25,641 nucleotides of DNA from a virus, in IMG/VR virus record IMGVR_UViG_3300023184_003865, positions 1-25,641 of that record. One strand, written 5' to 3'. A model generated the notes under the pieces. The model ran no database searches. It was not told where the DNA came from and saw only the letters and a program-made list of their open reading frames with translations. The position numbers and the translations under genes are program-made. Shown here one piece after another: positions 1 through 7,047 of this stretch (position 1 is the stretch's first letter; each line of letters starts with the position of its first letter).

Positions 1-40
1 TCCGGGGATTTGATAAGTTGTTGTTCTTATTAACTTTTTA

Positions 41-190
41 TCATTTTCCCGGAGCACCTGGTTGATTATCTAATGATGTGCCACGAATACTTGTTGGGGT
101 TACTGTATACTCTGCCGCAAAGGATCCTATGACTATTGATAGCCATAGTTTACTATGTCTTTTCGGCATGTAACAAGTTTTATTAATCAT
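41..190 (-). CDS. Possible small ORF, 49 aa, unknown function
   Basis: An uninterrupted 49-codon frame starts at ATG 190 and ends at TGA 41-43. A second in-frame ATG lies at 169, which would give 42 aa. The protein begins MINKTCYMPKRHSKLW, has a short hydrophobic patch (LSIVIGSFAA) and ends in a polar, Pro/Gly-containing tail (NQPGAPGK). There is no convincing Shine-Dalgarno sequence. A CTAAATA box lies 7 nt upstream of ATG 190. I recognise no family. Short open frames are common by chance in AT-rich DNA, so this is only a candidate. Positions 1-40 hold nothing I can identify. Positions 205-315 appear to be non-coding spacer before the divergent desaturase gene. Confidence 0.35.
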   Translation of the reverse strand: MINKTCYMPKRHSKLWLSIVIGSFAAEYTVTPTSIRGTSLDNQPGAPGK

Positions 191-197
191 TGTATTC

Positions 198-204
198 TAT
201 TTAG
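198..204 (-). promoter_or_regulatory. TAAATA-type late-promoter-like box
   Basis: The minus strand reads CTAAATA here, 7 nt upstream of ATG 190. It resembles the T4 late -10 box (TATAAATA) and the CTAAATA boxes reported for cyanophages. The match is short and the DNA is AT-rich, and the spacing would leave almost no leader, so support is weak. Confidence 0.25.
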
Positions 205-315
205 TCCTAATAATAAGATACTGCAAAATTACAGCACTTTTTCTATTTCAAGAATCAAGTATAACAACTTTTTATTAATTTGTCAAACTATTTGGCTATA
301 TACAAGTAGCCAGCG

Positions 316-323
316 TATAAATA
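316..323 (+). promoter_or_regulatory. TATAAATA, exact match to the T4 late-promoter box
   Basis: The eight bases TATAAATA match the T4 late -10 consensus exactly and sit one base before the desaturase start codon. In T4 the transcript starts several bases downstream of this box. Here that would fall at or inside the start codon, so either the mRNA is leaderless or the match is coincidental. Confidence 0.35.
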
Positions 324-324
324 G

Positions 325-1092
325 ATGATGATACTTCGAGCACCCAATCTTTTACTATTTACTTTTCAAGTTTTAGCCCACGCGGGATTAATCTATCAAA
401 TATTTAATGGGTCTTATACAATGTGGGTGGTTACTGGTATAGTTTATTTTATAACAGGATGTTTGGGCATGACCATGACTTTTCATAGACTACTCTCGCA
501 TAAGTCTTATAACTCACCTAAATGGTTTTATTATTTAGGAACACTATGTGGTTTCTACGGGTTAACTGGCAGTCCTCTAGCCTGGGTCGCGGTTCATCGT
601 GAACATCATAGATATACAGATACAGAAGCTGATCCGCATAGTCCCTTGCTCAAATCATTTATTAGAATTCAATGGCTAAGTATGTTTGAACAAGCCAAAT
701 TAAGATATGTACCAGATTTGACAAAGAATAAATTCCAAGTATTTTTACATAAAAATTATTTTTATATACATATTGCAACAGCGGCATCATTATTCGTGAT
801 AGATCCAATGTTGTTGGTCTGTATGTATCTGGCGCCGGCAGCCATATTATGGAATGCAGGTAGTTTTATTAATACGCTAGGACATATATTTGGGTATAGA
901 AACCATGATACCAAAGATAATAGCAAAAATTCATTTTTGCTAGGAGTTTTTACGTGGGGGGAAGGATGGCATAACAATCATCATGCCGCACCTAATAGGT
1001 ATTCTTTTGGAGAAAAATTTTGGGAAATTGATATAGGTGGACGGTTAATTAAACTGCTTGATTCATCTGTTTCTCAACCCTTAATTAAGTAA
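325..1092 (+). CDS. Membrane fatty-acid (acyl) desaturase
   Basis: This is an integral-membrane di-iron desaturase of the OLE1/stearoyl-CoA Delta-9 type (COG1398), which introduces a cis double bond into an acyl chain and affects membrane fluidity. All histidine boxes are present: HRLLSH (aa 54-59), HREHH (91-95) followed by RYTD, and HNNHH (216-220). The extra conserved histidine in NTLGH (187) is also there. Hydrophobic stretches around aa 8-50, 66-90 and 145-180 fit the usual membrane hairpins. At 255 aa it is somewhat short but has the complete catalytic core. The start is the first of two adjacent ATG codons; no Shine-Dalgarno sequence is visible, and a TATAAATA box directly precedes it. 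It converges with the GNAT-like gene 25 nt downstream. Family assignment is strong; the acyl-CoA or acyl-lipid substrate is not known. Confidence 0.93.
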   Translation: MMILRAPNLLLFTFQVLAHAGLIYQIFNGSYTMWVVTGIVYFITGCLGMTMTFHRLLSHKSYNSPKWFYYLGTLCGFYGLTGSPLAWVAVHREHHRYTDTEADPHSPLLKSFIRIQWLSMFEQAKLRYVPDLTKNKFQVFLHKNYFYIHIATAASLFVIDPMLLVCMYLAPAAILWNAGSFINTLGHIFGYRNHDTKDNSKNSFLLGVFTWGEGWHNNHHAAPNRYSFGEKFWEIDIGGRLIKLLDSSVSQPLIK

Positions 1093-1117
1093 AAAAATTA
1101 ATGAAGTACAGTTTGGA

Positions 1118-1660
1118 TTATTTATAAGCAGCACCTTCTTCTTTTTGATATTCTAATACATATTGTAATGTATTATTTATAAGTTTTTGGCCGATCGGTT
1201 TAAAATTTTTATAAATGTCTGGCCAGTTTCCGATCTTATTTTGTGATTCATATCTAGCAATCCAATTGTACATTGATTTATTATATTGATTAATAGTCCC
1301 CCATAATTTTTTATATTCTACTGTTTCGTTTACTATTAATGGCAATAACGTTTTTCCTATAGGAAAAGTATGTCTAAATTTTGGAGAAACATACATTCTA
1401 GTTAATACCAATGCGACATCCGCATTTAATTCATTCCAGCCGGCCGAGGCTATAAAATTATCAGTCTCATCTACAATTATAAAATATTTGCCGCGGATAT
1501 ATCTCCCATGGGCTAATATATAAAATAAATTTCCTGAAAAATCACTGTAATCTGGATGATAATTTGAAATTATATTAGTATCGGTTATTGTATTGAATTC
1601 TTTTTTTAAAATATTAATAACATGGGTGTTAGTTAAATCATGTATAGTGTGAATCTTCAT
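1118..1660 (-). CDS. GNAT-like acetyltransferase (probable)
   Basis: This 180-aa protein has the pattern of a GCN5-related N-acetyltransferase. A strand like FIIVDETDNFIASAGW (about aa 80-95) is followed by ADVALVLTRMYVSPKFRH (about 100-118) and a helix, which matches motif A, where acetyl-CoA binds. The canonical Q/RxxGxG/A loop is not clean: the sequence reads RHTFPIGK, so activity or acyl donor could differ. The C-terminal half (KLWGTINQYNKSMYNWIARY) resembles the end of other GNAT folds. The gene lies downstream of the methyltransferase at 1705-2244 on the same strand with a 44-nt gap, probably as a two-gene unit. The substrate is unknown. Confidence 0.55.
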   Translation of the reverse strand: MKIHTIHDLTNTHVINILKKEFNTITDTNIISNYHPDYSDFSGNLFYILAHGRYIRGKYFIIVDETDNFIASAGWNELNADVALVLTRMYVSPKFRHTFPIGKTLLPLIVNETVEYKKLWGTINQYNKSMYNWIARYESQNKIGNWPDIYKNFKPIGQKLINNTLQYVLEYQKEEGAAYK

Positions 1661-1664
1661 AATA

Positions 1665-1672
1665 TATTTATT
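1665..1672 (-). promoter_or_regulatory. AATAAATA box upstream of GNAT-like gene
   Basis: The minus strand reads AATAAATA, 4 nt before ATG 1660, in the 44-nt gap between two genes. It differs from the T4 late box TATAAATA at one position. The close spacing again implies a near-leaderless transcript, so this is weak evidence. Confidence 0.22.
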
Positions 1673-1704
1673 GTGTTTTTATTCTGATATTATAACCTAG
1701 TAGG

Positions 1705-2244
1705 TTAACTAATTCTAGACCACTCAGCATATATACGTCTACCATCTTGTTCCCAACAACATTCAACTAATTTAAATTTAAACTTAGTACTTAGACGAAT
1801 ATGCTCTTCAATGCTCCAGGGATAAAATTCAATTTGATCACAGCCAGAATCCGGATGATCATTTTTTCCTGGATTACAACGCCAATAAATTCTGCTATTT
1901 AGGTTTAACAAATCAACAACTTTTTGTATTTGTCTTTCAATGTCTACTACATTACCAAAATTAATACTACCTAGACACAATGCCACATCAAATTTTTTGT
2001 CAGTGACAAAATCATCTATGGTACATTTGTGATCCGCTTGATCAAAAGCTGGATCTATCCCTGTTAAATTTAGAATAACACCTTTAAAAGGATTTGTACC
2101 ACACCCAACGTCTATAACTGTTTCATAGATACCTATCTTGTCAACAAGTTGTAGTCCTGATTTAGTATTCTTCTTACAAGGGTCGCTATTCGTGTGCCAA
2201 ATGTTTCCAAAGTATTGATTGAGATAATTTTGATCGACTGTCAT
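1705..2244 (-). CDS. Class I SAM-dependent methyltransferase
   Basis: The 179-aa protein has a Rossmann-type SAM-binding site. Motif I is IDVGCGTNP (aa 44-52), the acidic residue ending the second strand is in GIDP (62-65), and a motif IV-like strand VALCLGSINFGN spans about 87-98. The C-terminal half is rich in aromatic residues and Cys (ECCWEQDGRRIYAEW). The size fits a minimal class I fold with no added domain, so no substrate (small molecule, glycan, protein or nucleic acid) can be named. It is transcribed away from the P-loop gene at 2275 across a 30-nt divergent gap and is followed by the GNAT-like gene. Confidence 0.78.
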   Translation of the reverse strand: MTVDQNYLNQYFGNIWHTNSDPCKKNTKSGLQLVDKIGIYETVIDVGCGTNPFKGVILNLTGIDPAFDQADHKCTIDDFVTDKKFDVALCLGSINFGNVVDIERQIQKVVDLLNLNSRIYWRCNPGKNDHPDSGCDQIEFYPWSIEEHIRLSTKFKFKLVECCWEQDGRRIYAEWSRIS

Positions 2245-2252
2245 ATTACTTG

Positions 2253-2268
2253 CTAAATATATATTTAA
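2253..2268. promoter_or_regulatory. Palindromic TAAATA element in a 30-nt divergent gap
   Basis: The gap between the two divergent genes contains the perfect 14-bp palindrome TAAATATATATTTA (2254-2267). On the plus strand it is preceded by C (CTAAATA); on the minus strand it reads TTAAATA. Each strand therefore carries a late-promoter-like box pointing at its own gene, 15 and 17 nt from the respective start codons. A bidirectional phage promoter would explain the arrangement. Chance is possible in such AT-rich DNA. Confidence 0.35.
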
Positions 2269-2274
2269 TACATT

Positions 2275-2850
2275 ATGCTACCTAATAGAATATTTTTTAC
2301 CGGAGTTCCGGGAAGTCGCTGGAGTGGTATTGCTCAAATCATAGAGTCTCTAAACAATATTAATACTAGCGACCGAACCCCTGAGCGTACATACACCCAC
2401 AATCAATACAGTGGTCATTGTGGCGCCTATTTTGGACTAGACATGGAACTAGAAGCCTATCTAGATGGGCCGTATATTGACAAAGCATGGTCTAACTTAA
2501 GTGGTACTAAAATAATCAAAAGTCATGACTGGGCTTATATATTAGATTTAGTTAAAGAAAAATTTCCCGACGATTGGATTATGTTAGTATACAGACCCGA
2601 TATGGCTAGTTATGCCTGGTGGCATGAGGCCGGAGGATTTAAAATTAAGTATCCTAACTATGCAGCCTACATAGATAGTACAACAATGTTAGGTGAAATA
2701 GCAAAACAGAATTCTGCTATTTTACAATTTGCTCACGATAATAATCTAACATGGAATTATTTTACACAAGAATGGATTGCCAAACACTTTGGCCAGGAAA
2801 TTGACATGAAAAACCGATATCCTGATATTTTAGTTACAATATTAAAATGA
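2275..2850 (+). CDS. P-loop, sulfotransferase-like protein
   Basis: The 191-aa protein starts with a strand and loop, RIFFTGVPGSRWSG (about aa 5-18), that resembles the phosphosulfate-binding P-loop of sulfotransferases more than a Walker A GxxxxGKT. A second segment, KIIKSHDWAYILDLV followed by KFPDDWIMLVYRPD (about 80-112), matches the usual order 'K-S-H ... strand ... R-P/D' in that fold. Proteins like this are frequent, and functionally unassigned, in T4-like marine phages. A role in transferring sulfate to a glycan or small molecule is possible but unproven. The stop codon overlaps the start of the next gene by 4 nt (ATGA), so the two are probably translationally coupled. Confidence 0.55.
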   Translation: MLPNRIFFTGVPGSRWSGIAQIIESLNNINTSDRTPERTYTHNQYSGHCGAYFGLDMELEAYLDGPYIDKAWSNLSGTKIIKSHDWAYILDLVKEKFPDDWIMLVYRPDMASYAWWHEAGGFKIKYPNYAAYIDSTTMLGEIAKQNSAILQFAHDNNLTWNYFTQEWIAKHFGQEIDMKNRYPDILVTILK

Positions 2851-3074
2851 AGGATCACGTATTTTATATTAAATATGCTAGTGCATTGACAATACTTTGC
2901 GCCATGGTATTACACGTTTTAGGTATCACTCCATGGAACAGTATTGTTCAAATGGTTGGCGCCGCTGGTTGGATATATGTAGGATTTAAGTGGAATGAAC
3001 GAGCATTGATCTTGAACTTTCTGCCGCAGTATGCTATAATTATACCTGGACTGGCATATCTTTATTTCAAATAG
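2847..3074 (+). CDS. Small integral membrane protein, unknown function
   Basis: The 75-aa protein is almost entirely hydrophobic, with about three membrane-spanning stretches (roughly aa 9-27, 31-47 and 55-73), a KDH start and a central KWNERA loop that is probably solvent-exposed. It begins inside the stop codon of the upstream P-loop gene and ends 8 nt before the TctC-type gene, whose product is exported. It is too small to be TctB or TctA, the membrane partners of a tripartite tricarboxylate transporter, so I do not assign it to that system. Small proteins of this type occur in T4-like phage accessory regions. Confidence 0.7.
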   Translation: MKDHVFYIKYASALTILCAMVLHVLGITPWNSIVQMVGAAGWIYVGFKWNERALILNFLPQYAIIIPGLAYLYFK

Positions 3075-3082
3075 GAAAAACA

Positions 3083-4045
3083 ATGAAGGTAGTTAAATTT
3101 TTAGCGTTCGCATTATTATCATTCTCAGCACATGCTTGGGAACCAACAAAGCCGGTTACAGCAGTTATTGGGTTTGCGCCAGGATCTGGCAATGAATTAA
3201 GTTTTAGAGGATTTAGCAGTTTAATTGAAAAAGCCAATCCTAAAATTAATTTTATTGTAGAGAATAAACCCGGAGGGGATGGTACAATCGGTATGAACCA
3301 TTTTATAAAATTACCCAATGATGGTCATCATATCTATATTGCCAGTCACCAAGGCATATGGGTCACAGCTGATTATTCTAATCCAGAAAATAAAAAGTAT
3401 ACACTAGACGACTTTGAATACGGATTAACATTAGCAAAAAGTCCCTTAGCTATTATTGCACACGAAAGTAGTTTAACTAATACTCCCAAAGAATTTATAG
3501 ATCGTATGAAGAATACTACTACTCCTATTAGCATTGCCGCCGGTAGCGGGGCACATAAACTTGCATATGAATACATGATGTATTATATCAAAGGAAATAA
3601 ATCTTTAATTAAAACGATACCATATAAAGGTCCTGCACAAGCAGGTCAAGATGTTGCAGGCGGACACGTAGAGTTTGGTATTATTCCAGTAGCAGTTGCT
3701 AATGTGTTGGTTAAATCCGGCAAAGTTAAAATTATTGCACTGACTAGTGAATATAGACTTGAAGGATTAAAAGACGTTCCTTTGATGAAAGACTATGTTC
3801 CTGGTATGAATGTTTATGCCGCGTGGGGTATTATATTTCCTAAAGGAACCCCTAAGGAAATTATTGATTGGTATGTTGTAAAGTTTAGAAATGCTATTAA
3901 CAGCACGCCCGGTCAACAATTTATCAAAGACAATTTAATGTTTACAGAACCCAAAGAGCAAGATCCTAAGGGATTTGAAGCAAGCATGATGGAATTGAGA
4001 ATTAAATGGATTCCTATTATCAAAGAAGTCGGGTGGAGTAATTAA
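3083..4045 (+). CDS. TctC/Bug-family periplasmic solute-binding protein
   Basis: This is a 320-aa tripartite tricarboxylate transporter receptor (TctC, Bug family), a periplasmic protein that captures carboxylates such as citrate and delivers them to TctAB. A signal peptide is clear: basic start MKVVK, hydrophobic core, AHA at aa 17-19 before WEP. Family features follow: a FAPGSGNE loop near aa 31-38, VENKPGGDGTIGMN near 58-71, AAGSGAHKLAYEYM in the middle, IPYKGPAQAGQDVAGG, and a C-terminal FPKGTPKEII segment. Length is normal for the family. An AGGAAAAAC Shine-Dalgarno region precedes ATG 3083. No TctA or TctB is encoded nearby, so it would have to use the host's membrane permease or act otherwise. 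It converges on the minus-strand cassette across a 75-nt gap. Confidence 0.88.
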   Translation: MKVVKFLAFALLSFSAHAWEPTKPVTAVIGFAPGSGNELSFRGFSSLIEKANPKINFIVENKPGGDGTIGMNHFIKLPNDGHHIYIASHQGIWVTADYSNPENKKYTLDDFEYGLTLAKSPLAIIAHESSLTNTPKEFIDRMKNTTTPISIAAGSGAHKLAYEYMMYYIKGNKSLIKTIPYKGPAQAGQDVAGGHVEFGIIPVAVANVLVKSGKVKIIALTSEYRLEGLKDVPLMKDYVPGMNVYAAWGIIFPKGTPKEIIDWYVVKFRNAINSTPGQQFIKDNLMFTEPKEQDPKGFEASMMELRIKWIPIIKEVGWSN

Positions 4046-4120
4046 AAACGCAACAGTGTTATTAATAAATTTTTACAACTAGCCAGCCTCTTTTAATGTT
4101 GTATTTTACAATTTTCGTAG

Positions 4121-4768
4121 TCAGCTTTTAGGTAAGGTGAAGTACCAAATAGATGTGTTTGGGATAATTGTTACCTTTTGTTTGAGAAAATCTTCCATAT
4201 ATTCCACGTTTAAATTTACATCAGGACATCCTCCATCCTTAGGTGACCGCCCTAGGGAGTGTCGCCGGCGAGCATTTTTATAAAAATCATGACCCGAGAA
4301 CGTACCGCCTGGCTTAATTTTAGGTAACCAGAAATCAATGTTGTCCCTATCATTTGGATTTATATGTGATGCATCTAAAAATATAAAATCTATAGGTTTT
4401 GACCAATCTTGAACTATTTGTGGGCTAGATCCACAAATAGGTATAATATTTTTTTGTGATTCTGTATATTTTAAAAAAGTTTCCAATGTGTTATGACTGT
4501 GAGGATCAGGTAAATTATGTTCTTCTGCCCGAACTCCCATAATAGTATTATGGTTCTTGATAAAGCGTTGTTGATAACTTCCATTACCGTCCCATTTATC
4601 TATGCAATATAAAGTACCTTTATTAATTGCAATAGAGATAGCAATACTACTACGTCCATGCCAACACCCTACTTCTACTCCTACACAGTCTGTATAGTTA
4701 TATTTGGATAGTAATTTTATTATTTCTGTTTGTTCTGTAATAGAAAAAAACCCAGGTATATCATTCAT
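4121..4768 (-). CDS. Class I SAM methyltransferase, Methyltransf_24-like
   Basis: The 215-aa protein carries motif I GVEVGCWHGRSS (about aa 30-41), an acidic residue in YCIDKWD (54-60), an IDFIFLDASHI strand typical of the Methyltransf_24 group (CmcI and macrocin O-methyltransferase relatives), and KPGGTFSGHDFY. In that group the LDASH/GGDFY-type residues often bind a metal used in O-methylation of sugars or catechols. The start is supported by GGAGAAG just upstream (4773-4779). This is the last gene of the minus-strand cassette and would act late in any pathway it encodes. The gene immediately upstream in transcription ends 17 nt before it. Confidence 0.8.
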   Translation of the reverse strand: MNDIPGFFSITEQTEIIKLLSKYNYTDCVGVEVGCWHGRSSIAISIAINKGTLYCIDKWDGNGSYQQRFIKNHNTIMGVRAEEHNLPDPHSHNTLETFLKYTESQKNIIPICGSSPQIVQDWSKPIDFIFLDASHINPNDRDNIDFWLPKIKPGGTFSGHDFYKNARRRHSLGRSPKDGGCPDVNLNVEYMEDFLKQKVTIIPNTSIWYFTLPKS

Positions 4769-4772
4769 TTAA

Positions 4773-4779
4773 CTTCTCC
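4773..4779 (-). promoter_or_regulatory. Shine-Dalgarno sequence for the 4768 start
   Basis: The minus strand reads GGAGAAG 4 nt before ATG 4768. It fills most of the 17-nt gap between two cassette genes and fixes the methyltransferase start. Most other cassette genes lack such a site and depend on overlapping start and stop codons. Confidence 0.6.
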
Positions 4780-4785
4780 GAATTG

Positions 4786-5346
4786 TTATAATAGTGATTC
4801 TAGTTTAAAAATTAACTCAGGATCAATCTTACTAATCCATTCTTTTATACTATGTCTTTCTATTTCAATATTGGTTACGGTCCTAGTAGCCGCATATTTA
4901 AAATCAAAACACATAAGTTGACCGTTTTTTCCAGTCAAATTACACATGGCATTATTAAATTTATACATATTATGCTGTTTAAAAAATCTAAACATATGTT
5001 CTATTTGTTCTGTTATATTAGGAAAGACAATATTTAAATCCTCGCGGGGATATTGTAATAAGTCTGGGCCCGGCCATTCTTGCAAAATATAATATCCCGG
5101 CTGATCGTCTAATTTGCCATGTTCATATGTGTTTACTACTAAATTAGATTTTAATTTCGTAGTCCAATATATTTCATTTTTAAAAAGTTTGTCAATTTCT
5201 TCTATGGTATTATGGACCGGTGGACGATTTTGAATAGTATTGCCGTTAATTTTATAATATTTTTTAACCAATTTTGCGTCTTTGTCTATCCATACTTCGG
5301 CTAAACTTCCCCTAGACCCATAGATTGAATGATATCGTTCAAACAT
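4786..5346 (-). CDS. Protein-kinase-like fold protein, apparently degenerate
   Basis: With ATG 5346 as start the protein is 186 aa. A longer frame exists, but it would begin with TTG at 5361; the ATG is preferable and overlaps the upstream stop by 8 nt. The order of segments follows a small kinase fold: a Gly/Ser loop (GSRGSLAEVW), a Lys strand (KLVKKYYK), a helix Glu (KNEIYWTTKL), a hinge-like strand (YYILQEWPGPDLLQY), a catalytic-loop-like stretch (MYKFNNAMCNL) and FDFK where DFG would be. The catalytic Asp expected in the loop appears replaced (KFNN), so it may be a pseudokinase or belong to a divergent LPS- or small-molecule-kinase group. This is pattern reading, not a database match. Confidence 0.45.
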   Translation of the reverse strand: MFERYHSIYGSRGSLAEVWIDKDAKLVKKYYKINGNTIQNRPPVHNTIEEIDKLFKNEIYWTTKLKSNLVVNTYEHGKLDDQPGYYILQEWPGPDLLQYPREDLNIVFPNITEQIEHMFRFFKQHNMYKFNNAMCNLTGKNGQLMCFDFKYAATRTVTNIEIERHSIKEWISKIDPELIFKLESLL

Positions 5347-6076
5347 ATAAATTATCAACAATCTCGGTGTAATACGTTTCTAAAATATCTGTAACATATG
5401 ATATTTTATTTACATTAAAATCTTCTTTAAGTTGATTAGATAACCAAGACAATATTGCTGCGGTGTCTTTGTTTGATAATAATGTATAAAAATCAAAATA
5501 TTCTGTTACAGGTTTATTGTTAAATTTACCTAATGCAGTTCTCCAAAGTAAATCATCTGCCGGATAACATATTTTACACCTGGTACTTTGATATAAATTT
5601 CCTATTTCTGTTTTTGGAATGAGTGAAATGCAACGAATTTTATATCCAATATCTTGCATTCCTTTAAAAGGAATTGGTTTATCCCAAGAATGAATCCCGT
5701 ATAATATTCTATAATCTTTCATTTCATATTTAGAATTTTCATAAAATTTTAATTTGTTGTCTCCCCAATTCCATCGTTGTCGCCCGGCTAATAAATGTGT
5801 TCCTAAAAATTCAAAAAATTGAACATAGTCATTGATATCAGTTGGTTCACACCGGTCTAAAAACCAATTTGTGATTCTTTTTGGTACGATTATTTCATAT
5901 GCTATCTCTCTAGAAGATTTATGAGAATTAATAGGAATATCAGATAAAATTTTAGTATTGGTATAATCTAATTTAATATCCAACTCTGACCAAATACGCA
6001 TAAGAAGTTGACCGGATCCACCGGGCAAATAGTCAAATAATATTAATTCATTATTTGTTAAAAACGGGTATTTCAT
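5339..6076 (-). CDS. Cassette protein with a P-loop-like N-terminus, unknown
   Basis: The 245-aa protein begins with ELILFDYLPGGSGQLL (about aa 10-25), a strand-Gly/Ser-loop-helix resembling the phosphosulfate-binding loop of sulfotransferases or a degenerate P-loop. The rest is rich in aromatic and charged residues, with a small cysteine motif (STRCKICYP, about aa 164-172). It starts 4 nt inside the upstream radical SAM gene and its stop overlaps the kinase-like start by 8 nt, so it belongs to the same translation-coupled unit. I do not recognise a family with confidence. A transferase role is possible because similar loops occur in phage sulfotransferase-like proteins. Confidence 0.6.
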   Translation of the reverse strand: MKYPFLTNNELILFDYLPGGSGQLLMRIWSELDIKLDYTNTKILSDIPINSHKSSREIAYEIIVPKRITNWFLDRCEPTDINDYVQFFEFLGTHLLAGRQRWNWGDNKLKFYENSKYEMKDYRILYGIHSWDKPIPFKGMQDIGYKIRCISLIPKTEIGNLYQSTRCKICYPADDLLWRTALGKFNNKPVTEYFDFYTLLSNKDTAAILSWLSNQLKEDFNVNKISYVTDILETYYTEIVDNLYV

Positions 6077-6094
6077 TGTTTTGTTTTAGTAGTT
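6072..6094 (-). repeat. 23-nt junction repeat, copy 1
   Basis: These 23 bases match 7043-7065 at 22 of 23 positions. Both copies lie across the end of one gene and the start codon of the next. On the minus strand the shared part runs AACTACTAAAACAAAA, then C or T, then AATGAA. The two copies are read in different frames, so the similarity is at the nucleic-acid level and not the protein level. Confidence 0.8.
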
Positions 6095-7047
6095 AAAAGA
6101 TCGTGAAAGCACTCACATGTAACCTTAGTACAAATAACTGATTTATTAGAAAAATTATACCTAAGGTCGTCAACGTGCCCGCTCGGACCGGTTACTCCAC
6201 ATACCGATCTGCTAATGGTCTCAAAGTTAATATCTATGAAATCTTTTCCTACCTGACATTCCCATCCTAAAAATTTATTCAATTTATTTTTCATAAGTAA
6301 TTGAACATTCATATCTGTTGTGATTCCTAAATTATTGGTAACTAATATTCCTGGCGCTAATCGTAGATTATTCGGGATAGTGGATTTGTTTTTAATATTT
6401 ACTAGTTTTCCATATGTATAACTAGCGTGTTTAATGATAGATAGTTCGTCGGCTGAGTATAAATCATATATATCATATTCATTTATATTCATTCCTTTAA
6501 TATCAAGTATTCCTCCTGTATTGTTCATTAAATAATTATATGCTTCAATTGCCTGAGAAATATTATTTTTAGTATGAGTAATTTCACACACTGTTTCGGT
6601 TTCAGAATTAAGGAATAAATTCATTATATCAGCAATATTATTATAATCGGTTGTTTGCTCATTATGATATGACAATGATAGCCGAGTAAGTATATTATCA
6701 ATTTTTGCCAATTCTTTCCACCAACGAATTGTTCTAGAACCATTGCTTACTAATATATTCCATGCACCTTTACTTTTTGAATGCTGTAATAATTCCATTA
6801 GTTCAGGATATAATGTAGGTTCGCCTCCAGTATAAACCATATAAAATGGAGTTCCTGCGCATGCCTCAGCAATTTTATCAACAATTGATTTGTACTTTTC
6901 TAATGTAAACCACCGTTCATTTCCACTATTATTTTCTTTACCGCAAAAACTGCATGAGTAATTGCATACATTATGTAGTTTCCAGTTAATTACTTTAAAT
7001 GGTTGAGGGACTGATCTTTCAACGTGAATTGGATATACATTATTCAT
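6073..7047 (-). CDS. Radical SAM protein with Cys-rich (SPASM-like) C-terminus
   Basis: The 324-aa enzyme has the radical SAM cluster motif CX3CX2C (C28, C32, C35, in CNYSCSFC) preceded by WKLHNV, and the SAM-binding TGGEP at aa 73-77. A strand NILVSNGS and LSLSYHNEQ follow as in this fold. The C-terminal part has five more cysteines (264, 283, 306, 311, 313), which suggests a second Fe-S cluster of the SPASM/twitch kind. Such enzymes modify peptides, sugars or cofactors. It overlaps the PLP-enzyme gene by 8 nt and the next gene by 4 nt. Its last bases carry a 23-nt sequence also found at its own start junction. Substrate unknown. Confidence 0.85.
   Translation of the reverse strand: MNNVYPIHVERSVPQPFKVINWKLHNVCNYSCSFCGKENNSGNERWFTLEKYKSIVDKIAEACAGTPFYMVYTGGEPTLYPELMELLQHSKSKGAWNILVSNGSRTIRWWKELAKIDNILTRLSLSYHNEQTTDYNNIADIMNLFLNSETETVCEITHTKNNISQAIEAYNYLMNNTGGILDIKGMNINEYDIYDLYSADELSIIKHASYTYGKLVNIKNKSTIPNNLRLAPGILVTNNLGITTDMNVQLLMKNKLNKFLGWECQVGKDFIDINFETISRSVCGVTGPSGHVDDLRYNFSNKSVICTKVTCECFHDLLTTKTKQ

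Noticed and set aside
280-302. Sigma70-like promoter (ttgtca ... tatata) before the desaturase.
   Set aside because: The spacing between the boxes is about 11 nt, too short for a functional -35/-10 pair.
2847-3074. 75-aa membrane protein as TctB of the TctC-type neighbour.
   Set aside because: It is about half the usual TctB size, with about three membrane segments instead of four, and no shared motif.
301-4087. A 14-nt sequence (tacaagtagccagc at 301-314; one mismatch at 4074-4087) flanks the accessory gene block.
   Set aside because: Dozens of 13-of-14 matches are expected by chance in a window of this size, and the similarity does not extend, so it is not evidence of attachment sites.
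4074-4103. Possible terminator hairpin in the convergent gap (tacaac / gttgta).
   Set aside because: The stem is only 6 bp with an 18-nt loop and no strong U-tract, so it is not convincing.
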